In this document: positions 23,701 to 35,302 of the stretch, one piece after another
How positions within the stretch are numbered: position 1 is the first letter of the stretch
Layout of the letters: each line of letters starts with the position of its first letter
From: Antitrichia curtipendula
Lineage: Eukaryota > Streptophyta > Bryopsida > Hypnales > Leucodontaceae
Length of the DNA: 64,000 nt
NCBI GenBank assembly: GCA_951230915.1
Contig: OX579633.1
Location: 9,522,145 to 9,586,144 of the forward strand
Direction: 5' to 3'
Notes under the pieces: generated by a model
Databases searched by the model: none
Told to the model about the DNA's origin: nothing
What the model saw: the letters and a program-made list of their open reading frames with translations, nothing else
Translations under genes and position numbers: made by a program

Positions 23701-25396
23701 TCATTGAGGCAGGTGTTTGAACTGTTTGAACTCAGAGACAAATGGAGTAGCTAGAGGATCTAAGAGCAACCTGGATACACCATAATCTTGCTTGTAGAGC
23801 TAACCGCAAGCCAAATACAACATTTTCTCAAAGTAAATTATGTACTATTGATCTCCTTGGATTTAGTGAAAGCAAAAGAACAAATAAAAGACTCCAATAT
23901 TTAGCTAAATGGAGTTGGAAAGTGTAAAATACAAAATAGCTAAATGAATTGATAAAACCAAGAATGCAAATTCTCTTTTAATGCTAAGATTAGATTTATT
24001 GCAAAAAAAATTCTACTCAAATTCATTGATAGATTGATTTGAAATAAAATTTAGAAGATATAGATAGCCTTGCAAACATTGTCAGCATCTTGTACACATA
24101 ATGTGTGAACTTGGAAATTTGTTACATGTCTTAAGTTGATGGTGATATTGTTGCCCTCCAGATTGGCCAAGGATGCAACCTTCAATCTGATAAGCACACT
24201 CACACTTTGGATCATTGCCAAAAGCCTGATCTCCAAGCTGTTTGTAATGATGAAATTAGTGTTTACCTTCACGAAATAATCCTAAAGACAACAAACTTCC
24301 ATAAATCCTACACCAAATCCACAAAATGAAGAGAGGAGAGGAGAGGAAGAAGGAGAGGTAAATGGAGAAGTGCGGAGAGAAAGTGGATTGCCATAGCCAT
24401 CAAGCAACAATAACAAAATCCTAAATAAAATAAAATAAAACTCACGATGAACACAACAACAAGTAGAAAGGAAAACAGAAGAAAGAATTCAACATGCAGA
24501 GACAAGACACAGAGTGCTGCGGTGTGAGTTTCAAATAGCTCCTTGAATGAATGAAAAAAGATCTAATGGATGATAAAATCCAACGGATAGATTCAAATTT
24601 TGGAAGTACCTTGGAACATAGGTGATCCAATTTCACCGTGGGTGACATGTGCTTTTGCAGGGGTGACAAAATGTGGCCCTTTTGGTAGACCCTAAGGGCC
24701 TCTTTACATGTATCGGTGGGTGGGAGGAGTCAACAAGGTCAAAATATAGAAAGCACTTTTATGCTCCTTCTACAATGTCTAATACATTGTTACTGGTGGA
24801 ACTCTCTCCTACTTCCACGCTTACCGATCATCGGTGGCACTGTTCTTGTCTTCTAGTTGCTTTTCTTGCCCACCGGGCTCACATGTAAGCTGGCCCTAAG
24901 CATCTGTGAATCGGGTGTAGCCTCGGTTCCGAACCACCCTTTCACTCGGAGGTTCGGTTCCAACCTGCTGCCCCCAATTCGGAAACTTGGACGGTTCGGA
25001 ATCCGTTATCATCGGTTCGCACTGCCTCACTGCACTGTCGGAAATATCATTCTTGTTTCAATTCTGTTCTTTTTCAATTTTCTTCCAATTCCTAATATTA
25101 GGGTTTATCATTTCAATGTTTTGGCGACCCGAGGGCGTGAAATCTGTGATATCTACTCTGGTTTGGATTTAGGCTTCAGAGACTGTGAATTTCCGCTTGT
25201 TTGCGGAGAGCTATTGTCGCGGATGTTCGTGTATTCAAGACCATTCTTGTTGAATGCAGGGATCAATTTCATGCTGTGAATAAAACTGTGGTTTGCGAGC
25301 TTGTTGTAATAGCTATTTTTGGAAAGTACGCCTATTGTTTGCGATTTGGTGTTTTGAGGTGTTTTGAGGTGTGTAAAATCGTTCGTAGATTTGAAG
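23701..25396. other. spacer and 5' region of the glutaredoxin-like gene
   Basis: AT-rich to about 24.65 kb without recognised genes. From 24.9 kb base composition becomes more GC and the 5' UTR or promoter of the downstream gene must lie here. TATTAGGGTTTAT at 25096-25108 is a telo-box-like motif. Overlapping short frames at 24857-25434 show no family signature. Confidence 0.4.
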
Positions 25397-26874
25397 ATGT
25401 ACTTGAGCGCAGAATTCGGGCTGAAGTTGTCTAAATTTTGCATTAGACAACATGCTTCTCTGTTTAGGGTTTCTTGCAGTTTGAAAACATGGGCGCCTGC
25501 TGCAAGGGCGCAATTATTGAGAGTTAAAGAATTTCGATCAAATTCGCAGGGAAATGAAGTTCCTACGTCGGTTTTTCCAGCTTCTCGGTTTTCGAGGGCC
25601 TTGAGTGGCAGGTGGTTCTCTACTAAGAATCCTGGATACAGTGTGGTAAGCGGCAGTTCAGATGAGGATATGTTGTTGAAGGAACAGAGCGACACTGAGC
25701 AATTGGAAAGGAGGAAGTTGGTGCTTTATAGTAAGCCAAGCTGTTGCCTCTGCGACGCATTGAAGGACAAACTGCAGCTTGCATTTATGTTAGGAGGCGA
25801 TCTCGATTTATCAGACGTTGAATTGGAGGTAGCTTTCTGACAACCTTACATTTTTCTTCGACGAAGTGGAACCTATGGTATGTTGTTAGTTTGATAACAC
25901 GGTGTGTCCACATGGATTGTTTACATGGATTGTTTTAGGCCTTTTCGTTGAGAGGGTGAAAAGGAATTTTAGGAGGGACAGGAATGTCTTGACTTAAAAA
26001 GCTGTGACGTTGTGTCCTGGCTATGCTGGACTTTCTTCATAATTTCTGAATTACAGAATGTTTTTAATTTACGCCTTGGTGTACTGATGTAGGTAAGGGA
26101 TATTACTACCAATGAAGCATGGGAAAACGCGTATCAGTACGAAATCCCTGTCTTAGCGCGACTGAGAGCGGACGATTCAGAGGTACAGTTCCTCCGACAC
26201 TGTAATTCATAATCCTTATGAATCCAGCTGACCAGCTTAACCCATTAAGGACCGTGGTTGATTTGGGGGTGGGCAATCCTTTGTATGGCCAATTGGGAGT
26301 AATTTTAAAACTTTTGAATGCAAGTGCCTATCGGAGATCTAACCGTACGGATGGAAGTGTTGCGCATGATATAGGATTTAGCATTGAAATTTTTGGTGAA
26401 GGTGCATTGTAAAGCAAGAATTTTTAGCAAATCTTGGTGTAATTTCAGCCCCTATTGTCTTGGTTTTTTCAACCCTCTGGCCACATGCCACCTCAAATTG
26501 GCCTAGTTATTGTCCTAAACTCTTCACTTCCCAATTCCCCAGACCCGTCTGCTTTGCCACGTCATCAAATTCATTGACATGCTCTCTCTACAAACCAAAC
26601 CAAAAAGGACCCAAATCGACCAAATCGACCACAGAATGGTCGACCGATCCTTAATGGGTTAATTAGGTCTGGCGTCTGTAGGATGCATCTGCTTTTTTGT
26701 CCTGACCCTTGGGGCGCCAATCCCGTCTGCTGCTATTGTCATCGGAATGCTGTTTGGCTAGCAATCACAATGATTTCGTTATGTGCGCAGGATATCATAC
26801 CAAGATTTTCTCCGAGGCTTACAGTTGAGCAACTTCAAAAGAAGCTTGCTGCCGCTTTGAATTCTAAGAAATAA
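25397..26874 (+). CDS. glutaredoxin-like (DUF836 family) protein, organelle-targeted
   Basis: Three exons, 25397-25828, 26093-26182 and 26791-26874, all phase 0, give 201 aa. Residues 1-80 are rich in Ser, Arg and Ala with few acids and include RWFSTKNPG, typical of a mitochondrial or plastid transit peptide (inferred). Residues 107-200 form a thioredoxin-fold domain: strand KLVLYSKP, a CCLC motif (C116, C117, C119), DITTN, YEIPVL with the expected cis-Pro at 163, and a closing RFSPRLTVEQLQKKLAAAL helix. This arrangement is the plant glutaredoxin-like DUF836 family, thought to be thiol-redox proteins, though targets are unknown. The second intron contains a complete TTAA-type MITE (26237-26662), which leaves the splice sites intact. 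The start ATG is the first in frame after upstream stops. Confidence 0.85.
26237..26662 (+). mobile_element. TTAA-bounded piggyBac-type MITE, subfamily A, 426 bp, inside an intron
   Basis: Starts TTAACCCATTAAGGACCGTG and ends GGTCGACCGATCCTTAATGG followed by GTTAA. It lies within intron 2 (26183-26790) of the glutaredoxin-like gene. Very similar to the copy at 58459-58871 in the same orientation and to 21504-21918 reversed, which suggests fairly recent spread. Confidence 0.88.
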
Positions 26875-29029
26875 TATATTCGTGAATTTTTACCCATCTC
26901 GTTGGTAAGTCATGTCTACATGCTTTTCATTGGGACTTTTCTTGTAAGCAATTTTAAAATGACAGTTCAGGTCCTCAAGTCACGCTCCCACGGTCGTCAT
27001 TGAATGTTTGTAATCCGTATTCAACAGAGTTAAATTCTATAATCTCGTAAGGATGACAAGAAGCCGCTCGAGCGAATGAAATTTGCATTCGGACTGGACC
27101 ATGCTGGCGGAAACGTATTCGAAGGTGCTCTTACATTGAAGGAATCTTTGCAGTAGCTAACGATGGAAGTCTATCTAGTTCATGTTCATGCAGTCAACCG
27201 TCTGTAATTGCCCTCTGAGGAGGACAAATGCTCTGTGACTAGTGTTCAAAATCTGTCATGTGGAAGTTGTCCAATCAGATTTGAAGTATTCTGAGCGATT
27301 CTCAGGGTAACGTGCAACTACAGAGTGCCATTAGAGATGGTTGAGTGTAGTTTGACTTTGCCACACCTAGCATCAATGAACGGGGAGTACCGGCATTTAG
27401 TTACAAGTTAGCCGATTGAAATCAAGAATTGCCTAATTGTTTGTTTTTTCTTCGGAAAAAAGCCGATCATTTAAGAGGAAAATCAGAGAATATTCTCTAT
27501 TTTAAATAGGCCTAGCCGGGAGAATGCTTCAAATAACCGATTGGTCCAAGAAAATTTAGGATTTTAGCCGGTTACGCTCAAAAACTTCCCGGACTATGCC
27601 TAGCATCCTGTGCTCCGAAATGGATGCTTAAGGACAAGAGGACCAACTTGGATTTTATAACTTCATAAATTGTACTCCCAGGAGCATATGAATAGGTGCT
27701 CTTGGTGGAATACAATATAAGCCCGTGTAGTTCTATCATTCTCTTAGACGAAAGAGACACAAGACTAAAGTGTCAAAGAAATAGAATCCAATGAAATTCC
27801 ATCTTGTACAATTGTCAGAGTGACACTTTCAATTACATAATTTTGTCATATTTTTTCTAGATATAGCCCCCAAATCTCATGTCAAAATAATAACCCTCTC
27901 GTAAAGGTTCCAAATGGCATTGCCTAACTTGTCTCCCTTCTCAAAGTACAAGTTTTGGAAAGTCATGACATTTGTAATTGCTTTATTATTTTTTGTAGCA
28001 TGTTTCTATATCTAGCTTAGTCATCATATCAAAATATTTATGATAAGAAATTCCTAATTTCAAGTATCCATGATGCCCATTCGACAATTCTTTACATAAA
28101 GATGCCACAATAGGAAGTTTGAGGAATGTCAAAAAAGAGTACGATGTAAACATAGATGCACATGGTTGCATTTGAATCCGTACAACATCATGTTAGAAAA
28201 TGAGAACGTGATTTATTGACTTAATGAAATCTCTTAACAACAAATAACTAGCTAAGGTAGTGTGCTCTAAAAGCACCCATCTTTTTGAAACCGCCCCTAT
28301 TTTTAGGTGAAGAATGGAGATGGGGTGATCCTTAAATGGACCAATTTAGCAATTGAATGCATGGAGGAAAATTGTTTTTCTATTGCAAGAGCCAATCATT
28401 GTCTTTGATTTCTGCACATCTCTTTACAAGTTGCAAGTGGACAGATTTTGGAAGACCTATGGTCACAAATAGGTGCCTATGTCCTAAAACCTTTGAAAAT
28501 TCATAAGTAATTCAAAAATGCTTGGGAAAATACAAAACCACTTGTGTTACGTACCACATCTATTTTTCTTTCTCTGAAAAATGATCTAAAAATATTTTCG
28601 TCCACGAAAGCCTGTGAAAAAGGCGGACCAGCCCTTAAATGGTCGCTTTAAGAGCATACTACCTTAGTGCTATGGACAAACGGCAGAGGCAGTGCATGAA
28701 TTAGTCGTCTGGATTAGCTGCACGTAGAAGTCATCAAATTACAAAGACTTCGGCTGGTAATCCCCAAAACGTCTCTCACCCGATCCTGCTGGTACTAAAG
28801 GTCCACAAATCTATGGATACAGTAGCACTTGACCAGAAAAGGGTATCAGAAATTCCCAGAGAATACTAAGAATCATTCTGCTGGATAAATAATCTGGCGA
28901 TGTCTGATCTAGAAGGAACAGAGACAGGCCACTCTCCTGCACCTACGATAATGTAAGAAGTGGACCTTACTGTAGTCACTCTCAACTTGGGAACTAAATG
29001 ATTGTCTTCAAGTCTAAGAAATTCAAGCC
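26875..29029. other. intergenic region between the glutaredoxin-like and CMC1-like genes
   Basis: The first few hundred bases are likely 3' UTR of the left gene. No coding exons recognised. It contains an inverted-repeat element at 28250-28669. Confidence 0.4.
28250..28669. mobile_element. MITE-like inverted-repeat element, about 420 bp
   Basis: Left end AGCTAAGGTAGTGTGCTCTA and reverse-complemented right end ACTAAGGTAGTATGCTCTTA form terminal inverted repeats of about 25 bases, extending to AAAGC. No target duplication is clear and no protein is encoded. Confidence 0.6.
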
Positions 29030-30666
29030 TCACAATTTTTGTGAGGTTTCTTCCTCATACTGCTTCTTGTACTTCGCAAACGCTTCATCATTGGTACTGC
29101 ACTCACCACGAACAAACTAATCAAATCACAATGAAAGAGTTCAAAAGATATGCATATGCTCCCAGCCGACACTCGGGAGAGCACGTAGGAGAAACTATTT
29201 GCACCACCTTAAGCATATGCAGGAGTGTGATGTTTGGGAGATCGGTATACAGCTGTGGAGAGATCACTTTGAGCCAAACTCTCTCGACATCAGAATTTTA
29301 TTTATAAGAATGTCTAATGCAATTTCAAAGTAGGAGGTTGCAGACTAGTACAAGTGGTTATAGACATTTGGCCAAGCCATGCTTAAACACTTCCTAATTG
29401 AAGGCCAACCAATTGTGTGAATAGATGATTGCTGTTGGTAACAGGGTTCAGTGTAGAAGACGGGATCAGGTACCCAACGGTTTATGTATCCACTACGTTC
29501 GAGAGGACATCGACGATGACAACAGAAGCATTAACAATTGGTAAGATCTTAGATACAGCTGATGGGCTAGTGGAAAAGGAGATGCTCATCTCCGAAATGA
29601 AACAAAACCACCACAGTGCCTTCAGTGAGTAGAGCAGTGCGAGGACTTACTAGTTATGAAGGCAAGCATTTGTTTCTTTCGATTGAGCACGGCACGCCCA
29701 AATAACAGAGAAGGTCCTTCCTCGAGCACATTCCGCCCATTTGGCGACGAGAGGGTCGCATTCTTTCAGTGCTTGCGTCTTCATTTTACTGCGAAGGGCT
29801 AGAACAATGGTTAACAATTAGCACTCGCTCCGGACAGGCATTTCATCGATCTGCGATACGTAGGTCGGCAGGCATGCGGTGCGAGGGTTCCGGGTACAAT
29901 ACACGACAAATCAAAGATTCAAATTATCGGACAGATAACAAGTGGCCCACATCCACATTTCCGTAACGAGAGAGTAAAATTTGAACAGAACACCTTTTGT
30001 TTCCCTCGACAACAAAGGAGATGATGCAATGGTAAGTAGTCCCGCAGGCATGCGGTGTGAGTTGATATTCATGGATTTAGGGTACACCGCAAATAAAAGA
30101 TTCAAAATATCCGACAGATAACAATTGCACAAATTTACATCTACATTTCTAGAAAATGAGAGTAAAATTTGAACACGGAGCTTATTTCCCTCGACAACTA
30201 AGGCAATGATGCGATATAGAGTAGTCCTGCAGGCATGCGGTGTGAGTTGATAATCAGGGTTTAGGGTATAAGACACCGCAAGAAAAAATCCATACATCAA
30301 ACAGATGAAAATTGCATATATTATAAGACCGCATCTACATTTCTACGAAGACAGCATGCTTTTCTCCCTCGACAACAAACGAAATGACGCAATGGCAAAG
30401 AGTTCCGCAGCAATGCGGTCTGAGTTGATATTCAGGATACAAGGCACGGCGAACAAAATTCAAACATCAGACAGATGAAAATTGCGTAAATTGTTTGACC
30501 ACATCTACATTTCTATGATGAAACCGAATGTTTTTCCCCCTCGAGAACAAAGGACATGACGCCATGAGTTTCATTAGAAAGTGAGGCAAAAATCCAAGCA
30601 AGGAAGCATACCTTCTTCAACCTTCTTTTTCATGCGAGACTGAGCGGCGTCTTCCCGGATCCCCAT
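29030..30666 (-). CDS. CMC1-like twin-CX9C mitochondrial protein
   Basis: Three exons on minus, 30612-30666, 29651-29798 and 29030-29096, with consistent phases (split codons GCC and TAT) give 89 aa. The core has two CX9C pairs: C32/C42 in ECDPLVAKWAEC and C54/C64 in CRAQSKETNAC, the hallmark of small intermembrane-space proteins oxidised by the MIA40 relay. Sequence around them (KMKTQALKECDPLV, GRTFSVIWACR, ACLHNYTND) resembles plant CMC1-type cytochrome c oxidase assembly factors, which in yeast act in copper delivery to COX1. The second donor (GTAAGT) overlaps an apparent TAG stop, so an unspliced reading would end prematurely at CLHN. The start is the first ATG after an in-frame TAA upstream. 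Intron 1 (29799-30611) is filled by a tandem repeat array. Confidence 0.85.
29860..30570. repeat. tandem repeat, about 180 bp unit, four copies, in intron 1 of the CMC1-like gene
   Basis: The marker GCAGGCATGCGGTG, or a variant, recurs at about 29866, 30044, 30229 and 30407, giving spacings of 178, 185 and 178. Each unit also carries a CCCTCGACAACAAA block, ACATCTACATTTC and GAGTTGATATTCA. Copies differ by scattered changes, so the array is not newly formed. Confidence 0.85.
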
Positions 30667-33600
30667 CGCTTTGGCTTCCGACCAACCCAAAGGAGTGGAT
30701 TTCAGTTATGGCGCATAAATCAAGACGACGGTGATCTGTGTACGAGCGGAGCTCAGCTCGACCTCACTCTGCTCTGGAGTCAAAATTAGGGCAACAAGGA
30801 AGCTTCTGGAACCTGATCACTTGTAGACAATTTTTTTTTTCCTTGAGTCCAAGGTACGTCTTTAAAGCGCCCTCTAACACAAAGGTAAATATTGGAGTTT
30901 TGAATGTCCCAATGACGAACACAATCTTATGCCATCTCATCTTCAAAAATGATTACTAATTTTGTAAAAGTTCAAAAAATATTTTTAAAATAACTAGGAT
31001 TAGATGCTATTTCTATTTATCTTTCAAGAAAAATTTATAAAAAAATATTTCAATTAGCGTAGCTTCTCCCAAAATGAAATCGGTTGGCTAACCCCTAAAG
31101 AACAATCACAGAACAATCACAGAACAATCACAAAACAATTCCATATCCTTATTCTACTACCTAACTTACTCAATAGTATGTTGTGATGCCTAGCTCTATC
31201 ATTTCTTACCTTTTCAACGGTATTGTTTTATAGTTTACCTTGCAATCATTTCCGTGCCTTTTCAACTTTATATTTTATAACCTACTATTCTTCAATCTCC
31301 TTCAACCTTAATTTCCAAAATCAAATAAAGCAAAAATTCCAAGTTGTCTTTGGTTTTGTTTTTTGATAAAATAACCAACAACCCTACTGAGGTATACATT
31401 ATGCCATGTAAACTATAGATTCTTCCTTAGACATTGTACTATATAATTTGTACCACTAATGAGTTTGAAGGAAAAATAAATAATATTTGAACATATTACA
31501 CTTAAAAATAATCATATGCACTTTAAAATATATCATTTTAATTAATATCACCATATTGTTGGTACTTAGTTAATTTAGAACCTTTTCACATGATTTCATC
31601 CAAACATCTCCAATGTCAACTTAAGAGCCCAAAATGATGAAGATTATTATTGATTTATGAATGTTATAGTATGATTCATTAATATTGGATAAATGGTGGC
31701 ATTAGAGAAGTGTTTCTTTCTATAAAAAAATTTGCATTTTAAATTCTTTGTCATATGTTAATATGAAATTATTATGACCTAATAAAACACAATAAAACTT
31801 TGTATAGAGTGAATTTTGTTTGGATAAATTATTTTCTAGGAACATATCAAAAACAAAAGATGTAATGTGAGAAAATATAATATTAAAGAGGTCTTGGTAC
31901 ATTCATGTTTTCTCAAGGTTGTCCCCGTCACGCCACGACCGGACGTCCGGATGTCTGTCCGAACGTTGGGATCAAACCCCAGCGTCCATCAAGATGAAAT
32001 CCGTTGACAAAATGTGAAAACGGATGAAAATTTGCAGTGTGCGGATGAATGTTTCCGTCAACAGTGGATGTGGACAACTTGGACGGCCCTGTAGACGGCC
32101 TCATGGACGGCCTGGATGGACTTCATCCACGGCCTGGACGGCCCGTCAGCATTGCAAACAGATCCTGCCGCGTCCGGTCTCGTTGCGACAGACGCGTCAC
32201 GACATCCAGATGCAAAAAGCCAGCGTCACGTCGGTTTAGACAACCCTATGTTTTCTTAGCATATTACTTTAACTATATTTTTATAGCTAGAAAAAATAGT
32301 TTTACAAATTTTCTATTGAGACATCACTTTTGTTGTAATAATATAGATGTGTATTCTTGAAATGCAATTATTGAAATGCTTGAAATACTTGAATTATTGA
32401 AATTCTTGAAATGCAATTTGTAGTATTAAAGTTAAATCTCAAGAAAATTCTCCCTAAAGGTGTGGTATTTAAGCATTATTATTTATTTATGTAGGCTTAT
32501 ATCTAAAGCAAAAGTAAGACAATTAGAAGGGAGAAACTGATCAACTTCTACAATGATTTCCACACGACTATTGGCTTTGAAGTAAATCAATATGCAAAAA
32601 TATTTTAACATTCAAGTACATACAATGCAGTGCTAAATGCCATCAATTGTCATGACATACATAACACTCTAGATAGGAGGTCTACTACCTTTTTGCACAA
32701 TCCTAATTCAAAAAAAAATAGGATATCAAAAATATTTTGATCCTTTAGCATCTTCTATATCTGATTCACATCTTTTTATGTCTTGAGTTTATGAATTTAG
32801 AGAAAAAAACACCCTACTAACATCACCCACTTCAATGAATTCTGAAGCCTTTGGATTGACACTTGTGACCAAGTAAAATAATCATGTAACTGTTCACTAT
32901 ATTTTCACAAGCATATCATATAAAATCCAAATCATATATAGTTATCCTATTTTTCAAATTTTTTTTTTTTCAAAACCAATAAGCTTGGTGCATTCATTGA
33001 AAAACTCAAGCTGCATCATTTGCTCACCAAAAGTCCAAAAAATAATATTTTGTTAATTAGAGCATTGGTTGCTCTTTCCTTTTGAAGGCTTTTTTAGAAC
33101 CATATAAGGTAGGTACCCCAAATGTGCCACTGACCTTAAACCGTCATCTATACTATGTGTACATCTCCAAAATCAATTCTGTACCTATGTGAAAGAAACG
33201 CTTTTAGAACCAAACTTTGTTCCTTAATAACTTTTGTGTACATTATCCAAATGCCATGTTCTCTAGTGCGTTGGAACCTCCTTTCACTTGCTTACAAGAA
33301 CATATGAAAATTTGACCAATCTAATAATAGTAATTAGGCTCAATAGCAAAAAGTGCCGGTTTTGGGTGTACTTACCTTAGACTAAGTTAGACATAGTTAC
33401 CTTAAAATTTCCCTTACCCAATTGTATCCCACATGTACAAACAAATCTACACTTGTCAAAAATCTTTAACAAGTACAGATATTAGATAGGGCACAAAATT
33501 TGTTTTTCTAAAAGACAATATTAGGTACACCTACCATTATTGGGATCAAATAATTGGCAATTTTTGTAAACAAAAGTGCAACACAACATAGTTTAGGGTT

Positions 33601-34685
33601 TGAAAATTGTTTATTTTTTACTTGTAAAATTGTTTATAATCTTTCTCTATCTAATGACTTGCAGAAATACATGGGCACCTTTGGAGTAAGGAGCAAAGGA
33701 AGATCAATATGTCTAAAATCTCTATAACTCATTGTCTACATTAATGGAATGCTTAGAAGTTCATGCTCATAAATTAATTTCACCTATAATTCCAAATGTC
33801 ACCATAGACAAGTTCCTACAATCTCAATGTTTGATGTGGTTTTAAAAAATTGAGGTGGGGGGAGAGACAAAATTACATTAGATTTATGGGAATATCGTTT
33901 TATCTCAACCAATAATTAGAAAGAAAAATTATGCCACCCTAAGTTCAAAATGGAGTTTGTTAGGTAGCAAAAGCAACCCACAAAAATTTTGAATTTTTTA
34001 TTTATCACAGACTATATTATTTTCCTAGATGGAAAAGCTTTTATTCATTCCATTTGAATTAGCAATATACAAGTTATGGAACTTTATAAATTGGACATGT
34101 TTACCAATTTAATGTATACCAATCTTAAATGGCATAAATCTAAACTTGTATGGTTGCATAAATGTGCAAAGACCATATTCCTAAATATCAAAATAAATAA
34201 CACTTCTTGTAGATTATTTGGAAACAAATATAAGGTCGGTGGAAGAACCCATTCCAATTAATATGTTCATTCCTAGACACTAGGAATGAATCTAATGTAG
34301 GCATGCATCCAACCCTAGGGCATCATTCTTGAATTAATGAGATTTGGACCATAATGGATTAATTTTTAATGGCCAAAATCAAAGTTTCTAGTGCCAAGAA
34401 TATAATAATAGTATCTACTGGTACTTTTGGGTATGCAGACATCCTACAAAATAGATTATCATTGGTTTGGAGATATTCTAATAATACTTTTGGGTTAATT
34501 TGAAATCACATCTAAAATTAACAAATTAATTCTTTCTACAAAGAGTGAATTTTCTTACGATTTTCTATGAGAGTTTTTTTTCAATTCTTCAACCCTCCCA
34601 TTTTGTTCACAATAGGCTCATTTAAGGGAGGAAGCTCTAAAAGCATGCTCTAACAGAGGTACAGAGGTACATTTTGCTTTCTCAT
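30667..34685. other. AT-rich spacer without recognised genes
   Basis: The first bases are the promoter side of the CMC1-like gene. At 31099-31139 an 11-base unit AGAACAATCAC is repeated three to four times. A GC-rich inverted-repeat element lies at 31916-32247. Around 32352-32418 CTTGAAATGCAATTATTGAA-type words repeat. The remainder, to 34.7 kb, is very AT-rich with only chance frames. Confidence 0.4.
31916..32247. mobile_element. GC-rich 332 bp MITE with 11 bp target duplication (MULE-like)
   Basis: Ends are AGGTTGTCC on the left and GACAACCCT on the right. They are flanked by ATGTTTTCTCA (31905-31915) and ATGTTTTCTTA (32248-32258), an 11 bp duplication with one mismatch. Duplications of 9-11 bp suit Mutator-like elements. 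The interior is strikingly GC-rich compared with its surroundings and repeats GGACGGCC-like units (32078-32135). Confidence 0.6.
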
Positions 34686-34686
34686 T

Positions 34687-34862
34687 GCACCGACAATAAT
34701 CAAATAATGTACATTCAAAAGTATCCAACTTTTTAGTGACCCCTATTTAGTTCACTTTAACAGGGCAGCATGTGGCTGCACCGACAATAATCAAATAATG
34801 TACATTCACGAGATGGATGCTTTTAGTGACCCCTATTTAGTTCACTTTAACAGTGCAGCATA
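34687..34862. repeat. 91 bp direct tandem duplication
   Basis: GCACCGACAATAATCAAATA starts at 34687 and again at 34778. Both copies continue through TAATGTACATTCA and TTTTAGTGACCCCTATTTAG to CACTTTAACAG and GCAGCAT. Copies differ mainly in a 15-base middle stretch. Confidence 0.85.
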
Positions 34863-35302
34863 TGGTACTCAGAACCAAAACTGAAAGAGGCTGCTTGTGC
34901 CTTTGACATCTGTGCACTTTTCCAAGGAGCAGAAAAAACACAACCATCATCACATTTGAGTACCTCTCCTAGAGTCACCAATAGAGTTTTTCCCTTTTTA
35001 GATCAAAAGCAGTAAAGTGAACTTCGCTACAAACTGATGATTAAGTGCAAGAGCATGATTGCAAGACATGTTACTGGGGCGACAGTCACGTAGTCAGCAT
35101 CTTGGATGGATAAAGTGTAACATGGATGCTTGATATAACCGTACTTGAATCCAGTAGAAATCAGAGACTAATCAGGTACAATATGAGTCTCTTATTATAA
35201 TCGTGTCACTCACCAAAGAGCAAGACTCACATTTACCACCTCTTTCATTGCTAAAAATGTACACACTTTCGAAAGGCATAGCTGCTGATCATCAGCTCGA
35301 TT
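34863..35302. other. 3' flank of the Cu/Zn superoxide dismutase gene
   Basis: Noncoding by inspection; probably holds the 3' UTR and cleavage site of the leftward-transcribed dismutase gene. No clear AATAAA was identified on the minus strand. Confidence 0.35.

Noticed and set aside
24945..25020. tRNA-like GGTTCGGTTCC words
   Set aside because: No cloverleaf could be built around them; they are repeated GGTTCGG words in a 5' flank.
29860..30570. CRISPR-like array
   Set aside because: The repeats are 180 bp units without regular short spacers and lie in a plant intron.
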